DNA of 64,000 nt from Favolaschia claudopus (GCA_037176885.1 JAWWNJ010000070.1:310001-374000); one strand, 5' to 3'. Counted from the first letter of the stretch, positions 43,201 to 56,941 are shown. Translations and numbers: made by a program. Notes: generated by a model from the letters alone, not told the origin.

Positions 43201-44712
43201 ATGAGCAGCGTCTGCACCCAAGTCCCTGACGAATTATGGCTTGAGATTCTGCATGACTTACCAAAGGCAGCTCTTCGAAGCGTCGCTCTCACTCATCACA
43301 ATCTATCCCGCATATCGCGGCCTCTACTTTTCGCTCACTGCACATTCCGTCCGTATGCCGTGCCATGTCTGCCTGCGACCAACGACAACGTGCGCTGGCG
43401 ATCAGATGCAATGCTAGAACCCATTCTCCTTACCCGAGACGAGCGAGATCGCGAACTAGATCGTCTCGCCTTTTGGTCTTCGCCAGAGATCGCACCCTAT
43501 GTGCGGTCCTGTGCGCTCAAACCTTTGCGCGAGGAGCCGGATGGTCTACAAAAAGACCTCGTGGAAACCGAGTCTCCTACTGCGCTGCTGGATACTGTCT
43601 TCGAAAGATTACCCCTTTTTGTCGGGCTCTCTCATCTTCATGCCTATATTGTCCACTTCACGAAGACAGGATTGGAGAATCTGTGCCGATTGCCTTCACT
43701 CTCACATCTGGACGTCGTGTTTGGCCGCACTACCATAGAACCCAGCGATTTGTCTCCAAACCTGCGTCTGCCTCACGTCAAGCGGTTTCAATTCAAATAT
43801 GCACGCACACGGTTCGCCAATCCACCACTGCACCATCCTTGGCTGCAGCTCCTTCGCTTGGACCAAATAGCTGAGCTACATCTGGCATTCGCTGGTCGGC
43901 TCTTTCCCGACCTAGCACTCACTTTCCCCGTCCTCTCGAGCGTTAGGAGTCTCACATTAAACACACTTCGCGTTGGCGTAACATGGTCCCCGGCCAATGT
44001 ATCCGCTGTGCTCGCCATTCTCCCTAAATTTCCCGGTGTCGAGATCTTCAGAATGGAAGGACGCTGGTGGCAGGCGGATCGTTGCTCTTTCGAGCCGATT
44101 CCAGAGTCGACGTTGCCCGTGATTAAAGAGTATGATGGGCCGCTCGCCATGTTGGCGGTTCTCCTCGCTCGACCAACACTCCGGCGCGTCACTACGCATA
44201 ATATGTTTGACAAGCTACTTTATACGTTCAATGCGCCGAACGTCATCTCTTTCACAGCATCTTACCTGTTCTTGGAGATGTTGGATTTTCCGGAGCTACT
44301 CAAAACTTTCCCTCTACTCAAGGATCTTGACCTCGAGTTTCCATACCCGCCTGTAAACTCAAGACCTCATCTGGTGCGACTCGGTTTCTATCTTTTTTGG
44401 TTGGAACTTATCTTTGCCATACAGGATCCAGAAATCATGCACACTCTTCAAAACCTTTTACTTCAACCCTCCCTGGAATATTTCAGGGTCCGTTTGTGGC
44501 GAGACCCTTTGCAGTCAACGTTCGAGGCTGGTAGCGAACATGACACAGTTTTCCTCGAACTCGAACAGACCATTGATTTGCTGCGCGGCTTCATAGCCAT
44601 CAACGATAGCCTCGCATACTTCTGGTTCGAAACTCACGATTTTTTATATCGATGGCGCGTATTACGGAATGGGACGGTTGAGGAGGAGATTGCGTGTGAC
44701 GTGGGTAAGTAA
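43201..44712 (+). CDS. F-box-like protein
   Basis: Single long frame of about 503 residues. The N-terminal F-box is clear (VPDELWLEILHDLPKAALRS, VALTHHNLSRISRPLLFAH). It is followed by divergent leucine-rich repeats (FVGLSHLHAYIVHF; LCRLPSLSHLDVVFGRTT; FPVLSSVRSLTLNTLRVG; FPLLKDLDLEFPYPP). The start is the ATG at 43201. At the 3' end a GTAAGT within the last codons may be a donor, with the TTGTAG near 44770 as acceptor. That would extend the protein by about 14 residues to a stop at 44815. The substrate is unknown. Confidence 0.8.
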   Translation: MSSVCTQVPDELWLEILHDLPKAALRSVALTHHNLSRISRPLLFAHCTFRPYAVPCLPATNDNVRWRSDAMLEPILLTRDERDRELDRLAFWSSPEIAPYVRSCALKPLREEPDGLQKDLVETESPTALLDTVFERLPLFVGLSHLHAYIVHFTKTGLENLCRLPSLSHLDVVFGRTTIEPSDLSPNLRLPHVKRFQFKYARTRFANPPLHHPWLQLLRLDQIAELHLAFAGRLFPDLALTFPVLSSVRSLTLNTLRVGVTWSPANVSAVLAILPKFPGVEIFRMEGRWWQADRCSFEPIPESTLPVIKEYDGPLAMLAVLLARPTLRRVTTHNMFDKLLYTFNAPNVISFTASYLFLEMLDFPELLKTFPLLKDLDLEFPYPPVNSRPHLVRLGFYLFWLELIFAIQDPEIMHTLQNLLLQPSLEYFRVRLWRDPLQSTFEAGSEHDTVFLELEQTIDLLRGFIAINDSLAYFWFETHDFLYRWRVLRNGTVEEEIACDVGK

Positions 44713-45080
44713 GAACTATCAAAGCCTGATTTTTTTTGAATGCTACTGAAACACCTGTCCCGCATTTGTAGGCGAAGTGGACTTGATCAAGAGTCGCGTT
44801 CGTATCTGCCACTGATACTATACCAGGAGTATTTACGATTTTTACCTTCTTCTTTCTTTTGGTGTCCCAATCGTTCGCCGTACCACAACTACTCAAGTCC
44901 AGAATATTTTGCAATTATTTACTGTAAGTTTTGCGTTTTCCAACCAAGGGAACGTTTCGATGTACTCTTATTTGTTCAAGGTACACGCGTAATAACGACA
45001 CGTGTTTCCCCCGTGTTAATTAGGTTGCTAATGATCGCTTGACGATTTCGGCAACCCGCAACAGGTTGTCGTCCGCATCC
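44713..45080. other. Short intergenic stretch
   Basis: It may hold the last exon of the preceding F-box gene (to 44815). No other gene is seen. Confidence 0.4.
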
Positions 45081-46057
45081 ATGTGCGGAGGAAACCTCAA
45101 AGAGCCCACCTTTCCCCCCGAGCTCGAGCGCGAAATTCTGGAATTCGCAGCGTTCGGCGACCCTTCGAAGATTCCGACCCTATTGCTGGTCTGTCGACGT
45201 GCTCACCGCTGGTACGTCGCCAGTGGTATCTTGGGTGTGAAGCCCAGTGACGGAGCGTCGTTGATCAGATCCCCAGGCTCGAGCCACTGGTGTACAGAGT
45301 ACTTCGCCTCGATAAACTTCAAATTGTTGAACCTCTCGCACATGCGCTCAAGTCGAAACCACCTGGCTTTCTGGGTCACGCAGTCAAACACGCTCTCGTC
45401 ACTGTTTCCTACACCCACTGGACCACCGCAAGTGCATGGGAGACACTCTCCGAAATTCTCCTACTCAACCCAAATATCTTCGAACTCGCCATCAAAAAAT
45501 ACACTTCCTACACATCCAATTCCAGCCTCCGCCGAATTCCCACCGGGATGCGTCCAAAGCGGCTCATCGTACAATTCACGCGCGATTCCGGCTGTGATGC
45601 CGACCTTACAGAGCCGCTGTTCTCCTGCGTGAGCCATCTCACCCTCTGTCAAGCAAGTCCGGCCATGTCGCACGAAACCTGGGAGATGTGGTCCCATCTC
45701 GCATCGCTTCCGATGCTCACGCATCTGTGTTTCACGGAAAACATCGCAAGAGGCATCCTACATCAGGTCCTCACTGAATGTCCGAACCTACTGGCGGTGG
45801 TCGTGCTATGGCAGATTAATTCTCCGTCGGTTTCGAAGCCGCGGATGAATGCGTTTGCGAGGAGTACGTTGAAGACCAATGCTGACCCGCGCGTTGTTTT
45901 GGTCACGATACCGCGATTCTACGAGGAATGGGAAAGGGGTGCTTGGAGCGGGGATGATCTATGGTTCCGCGTCGATAACTTTATTGCGGGTAAGCGAAGA
46001 GGCATTATTTCAGGTGAGTTCTCCGCAACCTCGACGCGTAATATCCAAACTCATTAG
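45081..46057 (+). CDS. F-box-family-like protein (FPPELEREI type)
   Basis: Protein of about 300 residues of an Agaricomycete family beginning FPPELEREILEFAAFGDPSK, LLLVCRRAHRW. An intron of about 67 bases joins it in phase to LEPLVYRVLRLDKLQ. The remainder has weak leucine-rich segments (LTLCQASPAM; LASLPMLTHLCFTENIARGI; LLAVVVLWQ) and ends WFRVDNFIAGKRRGIIS. It is related to F-box proteins, but the motif is divergent and may not bind Skp1. The 3' end is ambiguous: reading through ends at 46057, while splicing at GTGAGT near 46014 would end at 46091. Confidence 0.65.
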
Positions 46058-46091
46058 TGCACTGGCAGATTCTACCTATGTCTTTGAATAG

Positions 46092-46545
46092 AGCATTTTT
46101 ATCTGGTTATCAAACCGGATCGTTCAATTGGAACCAAGTGAGCTGCCTCTCTGTTTACTTATTGAGTTTCTACCTGCTGCTTCCGGCCTACAAGGACTCT
46201 GACAGAGAATATGTATACAGAAAAGCCAGGATACTCGTTCTATATTACCGCCGTGTTCAGGTCTCGCGACCTGCTGGGTGGTATCACTGCAGTACTGCAT
46301 CTGAAATTGAACCTGTGACGATCCATGTTTGATGACACCTTGGACCTGCCCCTGGCTTCTCTTGTTTTCTGTTGATCGCTATCGTGGGTCGCGGCTTTCA
46401 ATGTAGGTATCGTAACTGGCGTAGATTTGTTGAGCAATGTTGACAACAACGCTAAGACCTCTTACCTCCTCACTCTGAATTCAGCTGGTCCTTGTTATAT
46501 TCCTCCCCATTGAGCAAAACGACAGCAAAATGGGTCCACACCTTT
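46092..46545. other. Intergenic, no gene seen
   Basis: No supported gene. Short frames here have no recognisable motif. Confidence 0.4.
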
Positions 46546-46755
46546 TTACAGAACAGGGACAATCAAGGATCCGTCCGTTTTGGACATATATTCTCAACTT
46601 CTACCTCAACGGCCGCTAGGTTTCTGTCCAGATAACTCAGGAGCTGCAACCAATGAGCTGTTCGTTCCATTCGATTAGTAACTTCTCCCGTCATTCACTC
46701 TCATCCAGAGAACCGCTTCCCATCCTCATGTGCTTGCTAGTATCCTCACTGTGCG
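46546..46755 (+). repeat. ~210-bp dispersed repeat, unit 3
   Basis: Inverted copy of the units at 29180-29375 and 29430-29655. It begins ACAGAACAGGGACAATCAA, continues ATATTCTCAACTTCTACCTC and ACGGCCGCTAG, and ends CATGTGCTTGCTAGTATCCT. It lies upstream of secreted-protein copy C in the same relative orientation as units 1 and 2 to copy B. Confidence 0.6.
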
Positions 46756-46814
46756 GTCAGTTTTGCCCCTCTCGTCTGTGATTCGTCAGGTTCCTCCGAC
46801 ATATTCTCCGTGCT

Positions 46815-46922
46815 CCTCCTCGCACGGACAGGGAGGGATAAAAGGACTGAGAAGAACCCTTTCCTGCCAGCAGAGTTGCACTCGACAGCCCTCGCCTCAA
46901 GCTAATCCGCTCAGAAACAGTA
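46815..46922 (+). promoter_or_regulatory. Promoter block of secreted-protein copy C
   Basis: It contains GGGATAAAAGGACTGAGAAG (TATA-like ATAAAAG about 85 bases before the start), CTGCCAGCAGAGTTGCACTC and GACAGCCCTCGCCTCAAGC, shared with copy A and with the detached block of copy B. Confidence 0.6.
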
Positions 46923-47479
46923 ATGTTCTTCGCAAAGATCACCCTCCTTGTCCTCGCCGCCGTGTCCACGATGGCGTCGCCGACCCCACCCTCGTCCGAC
47001 GCTGATGTCAAGGTCTGGACCGGCGAGGAGGCCCTTGCCGCTGGTCTCCTCAAGATTGTCCCCGGACCTGCCAGTCCCAGGGTCGGGGTTCCGACTCCCG
47101 AGCTGTTCTCCAACCAGATTATCCTTTGGGTCGGTTCACCACGATCTCCCACCCTTTCATTCGCTCTGACCACAATTGTTCCACTGCAGAACAAGCCCTT
47201 CCCCTCTGGCACAGCGTACGACCCCGGCACCTTCGGCCAAGGGTTCTTCTTCTGTGTCGACCTCACCCTCCGCGACACCTTCTTCAACGATATGGCCGAA
47301 AGCTTCTTCGTCGCTACTGATCTCAGCTGCAACCTCTTCATGTGCGATTTTTCTCGTTCAATATAAATCTCTATGCTCGTGACAATTTGACATTGTGTTA
47401 CAGTAATGCTGGCTGCACCGGAACTGGCATCACGGATGCCCCGCGCGGAGATTTCGTTGCCTTGACTGGAATCTTGTAA
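46923..47479 (+). CDS. Small secreted protein, copy C
   Basis: Third copy of the family, about 144 residues, with three exons at the same intron positions. It has signal peptide MFFAKITLLVLAAVSTMASP, then SDADVKVWTGEEALAAGLLK, PTPELFSNQIILW, KPFPSGTAYDPGTFGQGFFF, CVDLTLRDTFFNDMAESFF, ATDLSCNLF and NAGCTGTGITDAPRGDFVAL. The frame is intact and the promoter block is complete. Promoter, coding and 3' flank are all shared with copies A and B, so the duplicated unit is at least 1 kb. Confidence 0.82.
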
Positions 47480-48035
47480 GCTTCATTGCACTAACTCTGC
47501 TCTCAAATGCTGATCGTTCGTTCCTGTGATAGTAACATATCCATCACCTCGCTCGCGTGCGAGTTCCAGCCTTGAGTCAAGAGCTGGTCTGCAAACAATC
47601 GCAAGAGTACGGAAGGTGGTAGAGCTGGGAGATCATCTTCCTTCGTCTGAATCTTTGGTTGATTTTTTGGGGGGAAAACTATAACTTAGTAACGCACGGA
47701 AATTTGTTCAGTATCAGGTTGTGATTGTGTATCGGGATTAACCGTTTTGTGTTTAAGAATATGTACAAGTCGAGTTCTTCGAAAATCTGCGCACGAAGTC
47801 TAAGTAATAGCATACTGGGTAAGTGCTTGTAAGATGTGTTCTTGTTCTACACAGAAAGCTGTAAACGATGTATCGGCAACAAACCCTTTGTAACTTGACG
47901 GTGCAAGATATAAGTAGATACATAGGCGCATTCATTCATTCACATTTAGTCTCCTCGTGCCTCCTTACCTTCCTTCTAAGTGCGAAACCAAACCCCGTTG
48001 AATGAGGATTCTAGCATAAGCGCGATCAATTGTAT
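47480..48035. other. Duplicated 3' flank, then intergenic
   Basis: 47480-47760 matches the 3' flanks of copies A and B in opposite orientation (GCACGGAAATTTGTTCAGTA, AACCGTTTTGTGT). From 47760 to 48035 I see nothing. Confidence 0.5.
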
Positions 48036-49398
48036 TCACCACCGCTCGTAATCAAACGTCGTATGCATCGCAGTCACAATTTTCATGAAGTCGGGCTCGT
48101 TGTCGGGCGTGATGTATCCCAGGCGGAGGAAGAGGTCTATAAGGACTGAGGGTGCAAATCACGAGTGAAATCATGGAGGGTAAATGATGAGAGGGTGAAC
48201 TCACCGACAGCGCAGTTTGCTTTGAATCGGCCAGCACGCATGGCGATTTCGACTTCAGATTTATCCATGAACTAGATTGTCGAGGTGGCAGAGTAAAATG
48301 AGTGGAATGCCGAACGAAGGGGGATACTAGGAACACTTACATCAAAGCGCTCGACTTCTCCGTCAAGAGGTTTGGGTTCGAATGGCGTAGGATCGGCCCC
48401 AGGAGGTATTACCATGTCGTATACGTACCTGGTGTCGGGTCCGATGAGCCGAGAGTTCAAAACATATAGTCATCTTCACTCACTCGACCTCAGGTTGAAG
48501 CCAGCCTTCTGGAGTTCTGGACGGGAAGCGTCAGATTAGCCTGGAAGGATAGTACGAGCCAGTACCTGTAGAAATAACTGATGCAGCCAACAGCGCGAAC
48601 ATGGGATTTAACGAGGTCTTCGCCGAGACTGGCCTCCTCCATGCACTCCTTGACCAACGCCTCGAAGATTGGCATTCCGCTAGGAATGCCCCCCGCGACA
48701 GTGTTGTCGAGATATCCGGGCCATCTGAGAATCGAATCATGTTTCGGTGCAAGTCGAAGAGATGAAAATAGACTGACTTTGACTTAGTACTGGCCCGCGT
48801 CGGAATCCAAAGCCGAAGAGTCTTGTCGCCCGTAGCACTGATTTCCTCCTGATACGTGCTCAAGTGCACCCCATAGGTAATAACTCCGAACAGCGCGCAG
48901 GCAGCACGTTCCATTTCAAACGCGAAATTCAAGTTCGCGTCGTCGGCGCCCATGGTGCGGATAGTCGTGAACGCCAAAGGGATCGCGATACACGGGGTAC
49001 ATCTCCGCACGCCATTTTTTCGGCCCAATCATATCGGGAAACAGACCGGTATCGCGCCAGCGCTCGCACAGCTCTTTCATCGCCGCCGTGCGCTTTGCAG
49101 GGGTCTCCAGAGTTGCGTGAAATGTGATTCTCGAGCGAAGACCTGGGATGGCGATGATATCGCCCCACATCGGTGGCAATCCGAGAGATTGACTGCGTTC
49201 AGTCTCTTCGTACAGCAGACTGACGATTTGAGGGCGGAGAAGGCCAATTGCGGGTGAATTCGGCGCGTCGGAGAGGTAGAGTGGCACCAGTTCTTCTGAA
49301 TCGAAAGGCGAGGGAACGGGCGAGGGGAGTCCGACGCGCATATTTCCGCAGGCGTTGACAATGTCGAGGTAGGATAAGGGCTTCATATCTGTGGACAT
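48036..49398 (-). CDS. DUF4743/Nudix hydrolase (thiamine-diphosphate type), one apparent frameshift
   Basis: A two-part protein. The N-terminal DUF4743-type domain has YLDIVNACGNMR, LLRPQIVSLL, ELCERWRDTGLF, AEMYPVYRDPFGVHDYPH and MERAACALFGVITYGVHLST. The C-terminal Nudix domain has WPGYLDNTVAGGIPSGMPIF, EALVKECMEEASLGEDLV as the Nudix box. Related yeast and plant enzymes (YJR142W, NUDT20/24 type) hydrolyse damaged thiamine diphosphate; this role is inferred. Several introns join in phase and the C-terminus is HTTFDYERW. Between DYPHHG and ADDANLNFAFEMERA (about 48950) the frame changes by one base with no intron possible. This indicates an inserted base in the GGG run, either a sequence error or a mutation. 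The start is the ATG at 49398 (MSTDMKPLSYLDIV). Confidence 0.78.
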
Positions 49399-50964
49399 CG
49401 TAGTAGAAAGAAAAGGGACACACAGATCATCGCGCATGTCACGCGCGTTATGATGTGGCGTGACCGTGACGAGTCACACCATCATACCTTTCTTCTCGCC
49501 ACCATGTTGCCACCATGTCCTTCGGGAAGCACGCGATGAAGCTACCGTATACCTTCCTCGACTCAAATATTTTGGGTGTCGCCTTTTCCTCTTGCTATCC
49601 GGCTTGGTTCCATCACAAAAAATGGCAACACGAGCAACCAAATCCGAAGTTTGGCTTCACTATATAAGTTTTTCGCTGGGCTGGCAAGAGTACCCAAATA
49701 TGAAACTGGCTTCGGGGAGCCGACCAGTCCTGCATATTTGTTCCTGCCTGCTTCTTTTCTTGCAACTCTGGAGCTTGCACGACGTTTTTCAAAAGGTTCG
49801 ACGCTCGTAGTATCAATATTTTTTCCTTTCAGTTCGAAACACAGATTTCAAGGTGCACTGCTGACGGGAGTCGGATTCCGTTTCATTCCCCCCGCGAGAT
49901 GCGTCGAGTAGGTTGAGCGCATCTGGTAATAGGTAAGCGGTACGTCAATCCCCTCACCTGCTGACTTACGCGGATTCAACGATGTTTGTAGCTCGATCTT
50001 GATCTTATGTTTTAGCTGGCTAGCCTGAATTGGCATCGGTCTTCTTTTGAATCTGGAGTAAGTACCTTTGTATCCGTTTATATTTTTTGTCGAAAATCAT
50101 TCAACTTCCCTGTCAGCGCGCTGCGCGTATTCAGCACTCGTTCGTTTTTCCAGTGCCTTTAGCAAACTCAATTCAGGCAGGTATTGAGTTTTGTGACCGT
50201 CTCTGATGCGTCAGTCCAGGATTCTTGCATTAAGAACACCATAAAGTAACCTCCTTTTCAGCAGACGGACCCCTTGGATGGGTTAAATTCTTGTCAGGCT
50301 ATTAACGCCCTTAACGCGTTCTTCCTAAACAGCGGGATGACATCTGCCGACCCGTAGTCCCGCTGAATACTCTCGTCATTCCTATAGGCTGACCACCGGA
50401 GGTGACCCGATGATCATGGGCAGATGCCCTCTTCCGACGCTGCTTGCAATGAGTAGTTCAATTTTAGTGCAAGATTATAAGAGTCCAACGTACACGCAAC
50501 CCTGGTCCTGCTGCACGCGTAAGCATTAATACCAGATTCCAATTTCGATTGGTCGGTTGACAATGTGCGCGGTCGCCGCCGCAGTCTAGCACCGACATCC
50601 CGAGTATCGTCCGTTTGATGCGGAATCCAGTTTCGGCCCCGATTTCAACGTCTGCGTTTCCTGGAGCGCGACCAGGCGCTACCGCGGTCTTCCGGCGGGC
50701 CCTGGGCGGGCCACTCAAAGAAACGGCATCTAACAAACATTCGATGACTCAGCTGATCCGTTTCTTTTCCCAAATAGGACGAATCACAACACGCTTGTCA
50801 GCTTCTGCTTATCGATCGATTAATATGGTACCGCAATTATAGTCTAGAGCGGAGATCGTGATTGAAGGGTGCAGAACGGCGGGGGTATATAAGTGCGGCC
50901 AGAAGTTCGCTAAATTTCTACAAACCGACCTCTCTCACCTCTCACAACAACAACTACAGCAGCA
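49399..50964. other. 1.57 kb without a recognised gene
   Basis: No supported coding sequence. A TATATAAG at about 50886 lies 79 bases before the next gene, followed by a CT/CA-rich leader. Confidence 0.45.
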
Positions 50965-52578
<1,614 letters not shown>

Positions 52579-53132
52579 ATACGATCGGCAATGTAGAGAT
52601 TGATTGTTAGAAGTAGAATTTCACTGGAATTTCTTGGCATCTCTCGGAACTGTATCAGAATACGACGGGATCTTCGAAGCCTGAAGGGCGACGGCGGGTA
52701 AACTTTCCCTAAGTAGAGACGAAATTATCCCCGGTGTGTGATTCTTGCGTTACATGGTCTCCAGCTGGCTCGTATCATGATATCTTAACAGAATTCATGT
52801 TGACATTCAAGTGCCTTACACAGGTTCAGTCCAGTGCAAGCTGTTTTGATGTGTTCGACATCAGTTCAAGTTCGAAACACGGTCACGTGTCTCGAAACGC
52901 GCTCGCTTCTTGCGCGTTCTCCATCTTGGTCAATCAGGTACTCGATTCAATCTCTTGCTTCAACATTTCACAGTCTCTGCTTGCATAGCTATCTCTCCAC
53001 CACGCGATCCCATCCCTCAATGGGGCTGATGCAGTGCCGATGATTGATTCAAGTTCACTGCATCCGATTGATTTGCGTCAAGGACAGACTACCTATATAA
53101 GACAAACCGCCCATGTTTCCCAGACCCACCAA
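52579..53132. other. Intergenic, no gene seen
   Basis: No supported gene. CTATATAAG at 53092-53100 is a TATA box about 35 bases before the next start. Confidence 0.5.
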
Positions 53133-55051
53133 ATGCCTCCCAGCATGTCTCATATCGTCGCCCTGGTTTTTCTTCATGGGGCCATACCATTGGCTATATC
53201 AACCTAACCAATGCAATGCTCAAATCAAGTCCCATTCTTATCGTAACGATCGTGCTGCACAATCTTATCGGTGCGTCTTTTGCAGCGAAATTCCTTGAAT
53301 AGCTAATCCGATTCTTAATTTCCCAAAGTTCCCAAAGCCATCGCTGAATTCGAGCAAAGCTCGTATGACAAGACACGCCTTCACATCATCGGAGTGGGGG
53401 CGAAGGAGTTTGTCTTCATCCCCTCTCCCCACGAATTGTGTTCAACGGATACTTTTTGCTCCTCTTAGCCTTCCACTTGACCGCATACTTTGCCGATTGT
53501 CATGGAACAGCTCGTTGGTGGCTGGTTCGAGACCATCACTCGATTAACTCAAGACGTTTCGACATTGCCTAAACCAAAATCGATTCATGTACGCATGTCC
53601 GAATCATTTACATGTAACATCCTGACTGTTTTGTTCTTTTCCAGCTAGACTTCGGCTGTGGGGGTATGGTCATCGAGCGTACCAAGGAAATCGTCGGTTC
53701 CCAGTGTAAGACTCTGATGTGGTGGTCGGCACTTGTCGTGTCTCTGCCGATTCACATAAGCGACTACGACTTCACCGCGATTGCGCAAGAAATTTACGAC
53801 GATGAATCAAGGAGGGACGGCCGCACTTTGGAAGAAATTGTACACAAGGTTCGTGAGCTGCTATACTTCTCGAGGTTCGATAGTCTCATGATGACTTATT
53901 ATGACTAGGTCGTGACTGCCTCGAATGGGACGGACAGAATTATGGGGAAGATCATCAAATACCCCGGGTCGCCAGATTTGTACGATTACGAGCGCAACTC
54001 CTACGGTGTTGGTCCAGAAATGGTCACTGGGATTCTCGTTCAGGCCCAAGTGCTAGCCAAAATTCTGCGATGGGTACATCGTTGCTACTCATCCCACGCT
54101 CGAGCCTATCGGTGTTCCCCATTGTCACGAATTCTACAAAAAGCGTGGACAGGAATTCTTCGCCGTTGGACCGCAGCTCAACGAACTATGTTGGGCCGAT
54201 GAACCAGTGGCTCCCTCGAATCAGCGTGTGAAGTCGTTTTTAGATACCGCTGTGAAACAGTACGGTCCCAAATCTGTCCTCTACATCTCGTTCGGGTAAG
54301 CATTTATTATCTACGTCTTCGCAAGTTATCTAGTAATAATATAAACCTCTTCCGAAGGTCATTCTTCTTCCCGATTGCGCAGCCACATATGGTAGACGCG
54401 CTTATCGAGACTCTTATGAAACTCGATCAGCCGTTCCCATTTATTTTCTCGCTTGGCGGGCAATTGGCATCTCTTCCCGCAGAACTTATTCAGCGCGTCA
54501 ACGAAAGCGGGAAAGGTCTCATTTGCGACTTCTGGGTTGAGCAGCGCGCGATTCTGCAGTCGGGTGCTGTTGGGTGGTTCCTCACGCACGGAGGATTCAA
54601 GTAAGTATCTCAAGTCCATTGCTCCTCAATGATACGTCCCTTACTTGGGTTTTACTCAGCTCTGTTGGCGAGTCACTGACTCAGGGAATTCCTCTCATTG
54701 TCTGGTCTTGTGCCGCCGAACAGCCAATCAACGCGGCGTTTTTATCAGCAAGCGCGAATCCGGTGGCCATTGAGCTCTTCCAGGTACGGATACTAAGTTT
54801 CATATGGATTACACGAATAATACGATCGTTAGATCCGTACTGGACCCCACATCGGACCGTCTCTTCACACAGACATCAAGATTACGGGTACAGTCGAAGA
54901 CGCAGTCGAGGAATTCAAATCAGTATTCACTGACGCGCGGGGTGCTCGTGGTGCGACACTGCGAGCGAATGCGGCCGAAATGGCGAGCATGTTGAGAGTT
55001 GAGCGGACGGGTGATTCATTGAAGGAGTTAGACCGATTGATTGACTTTTGA
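53133..55051 (+). pseudogene. UDP-glycosyltransferase (GT1), copy 2, several one-base frameshifts
   Basis: Complete-length relative of the genes at 1-1058 and 56942. Parts in order are MSHIVALVF, WGHTIGYINLTNAML with the expected N-terminal His, LDFGCGGMVIERTKEIVG, DYDFTAIAQEIYDDESRRDG, GYIVATHPTLEPIGVPHCHE, AVKQYGPKSVLYISFG, LICDFWVEQRAILQSGAVGW, ESLTQGIPLIVW, and the C-terminus KELDRLIDF. The frame breaks near 53175 (one base short before WGHT), 53495 (one base too many before MEQL) and 54065 (one base too many before DGYI). The 3' half from 54065 is clean and splices as in copy 1. It is either a decaying gene or erroneous consensus. Confidence 0.8.
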
Positions 55052-56941
55052 CGCGACAAAAAATTCGGTTGCCTTCAACCAGATGAATACACATCATCCT
55101 GATTTTTTTTACTCCGCGTGGACCTTGGGAAAACGCGTAACGCTGGCATGTAAGAATTGCCCGGAGAGAAGTTTGGAGAATCCTTTGGCCGATGCAGCTT
55201 TTCGTTTCAAATGATTGATATCGACATCCGTTCGAAGACGATTTCAAAGTTGGACGAAGTGCTAGCATTCGAGCGGGGAGATGTTGAATGTTCAGAGCCT
55301 GTCGTAGGTCGACGACCTACAATTATCACGAGCCCTTTCGCCCTTGAAAGATCGAAGGTAAACAACGCCGAGGAATGGAGACTATGATCTGCATCATCGT
55401 CGATATCGACCTGCTCGATATAGCTCTGCTGAGTCTGCTCGATATAGCTGAGGAGCGGACTTCAAGTGAACGGGGTTTTTATCAGTCACCGCGTTTGTAC
55501 CAAGTCCATTAGTACAGAAAGAGACCAGGATGCTCTATAGCGGGAGAACAACGCTCCCAAATTGAGGCATAGGAAGCAGACTCAAGGCCTACGGAGCTGA
55601 AAGCAAGATACCACAGACTCGGGAGCGCTACCATTTGATGAATGCAGGGAGAGATTCGGAATTCCTGAGTCCGAGTCGAGCCAAGGAAGAGTAAAGCTTC
55701 GAGTCGCGGAAAGGCGAGACTACAGAGTGTCGGGAACGGCGGCGTTGAGCACCAGACGAAGCTCACAGTGGAGGCGGGGAATTCGGCGAGATGGATACGA
55801 AGACGCAGAGGACAAGACGTGGAATGTGGCTATACACGGCGATCATCGGATCACAACATACTATGTAATGCCAGACACCAACCAACCTTGCTCTTGAATC
55901 ATCACGAGCGACGGCCGGTTCTCGGGCGCACATCTTCGACCTTTCTGCGCTCTCTTCTGTCAAGGCTTCCAAGTCTTCGTTGCTAGACGACGACAAGTTG
56001 GTGGTGGCCCTATGGCTGCACTGTGGCACCTCGCACACATCCACATATTGATCAGTCTGATTCAGGAATCAGGATCGAAAGAAAACCCGATTCCTGAGCC
56101 TTCTCCTCCGTTACCTCCCCATGAGTTATTTGCGTTGCATCGGTAAAGGCAAGCCGGCGCCAACTAAGCGCGAGAACGAAACTCGGTAGGCCGATCTGTA
56201 CAGCATAAACGTGTACAGTAATTTACTAGATTTGTAGCCAATTCATTTCCGTTCCTCGTCACGAACAAGAACAAGGGACGCGCGTTCAACGGTTCTACGG
56301 AAACATTGTCAATTTTGGAATGCCCCCTACACGACTCGGCGGACTGCGGGATTTTTTTTTCTGACCTGATGCCTGTCGATCTTCCTTGGCGCCGACTAGT
56401 GGTTTGGTTCTTGCCACTGTACCAGGATTCAGTTTGTCTAGTACTTGGCAATGCCTACAGGCTCTGGTCTCTGGGCCTCTCTCCCGCAGCCAGATAGGCG
56501 GTTGTAGAACAAACAAATGAACAAAACTCATTTCCTTGGAAATGTACCGACCAACACCACACCGACGTAAAACGGCTTTTCCCTCGGCCTTCAGCACTCG
56601 TTTGAAGAGTCGTCTTACGCATTTCAAGCCTCATCCGCGGAGTCAATCCATGAATATCTTTCACCTGACGAAAGCTTGATTTCGCGGAGCTGAGCAATAT
56701 GTGCCTCGAGTGGCATTCCGGTACTTGTATCAGGTCATGTTTACTTCTAACGGTAACAGGGTGTCATTTCTCAACGCCATGATTGGCTGGTACCCTGACT
56801 TGCTCGAAAGATTTACATTTTCACCGGTGAAGACGGGTAAAACAAGAGTGTACGCTGTGTCAGCCTGCCGTGTCCAACCGTCTATGATATTTAAACGGGC
56901 TGTACCTACGGTGAGCTAGTATTCTCCCTCTTAAGTTCAGT
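55052..56941. other. 1.9 kb without a supported gene
   Basis: Minus-strand frames at 56044-55763 and 55766-55509 contain leucine-rich phrases (FPRLEALLFLGSTRT; MVALPSLWYLAF) that could be a decayed F-box/LRR gene, but I cannot join them or find an F-box. A short direct repeat CTGCTCGATATAGCT occurs at about 55410 and 55436. The rest holds nothing I can support. Confidence 0.4.

Noticed and set aside
55509..56044. Minus-strand F-box/LRR-like gene
   Set aside because: Only two short leucine-rich phrases in different frames and no F-box. Too weak to call even as a relic.
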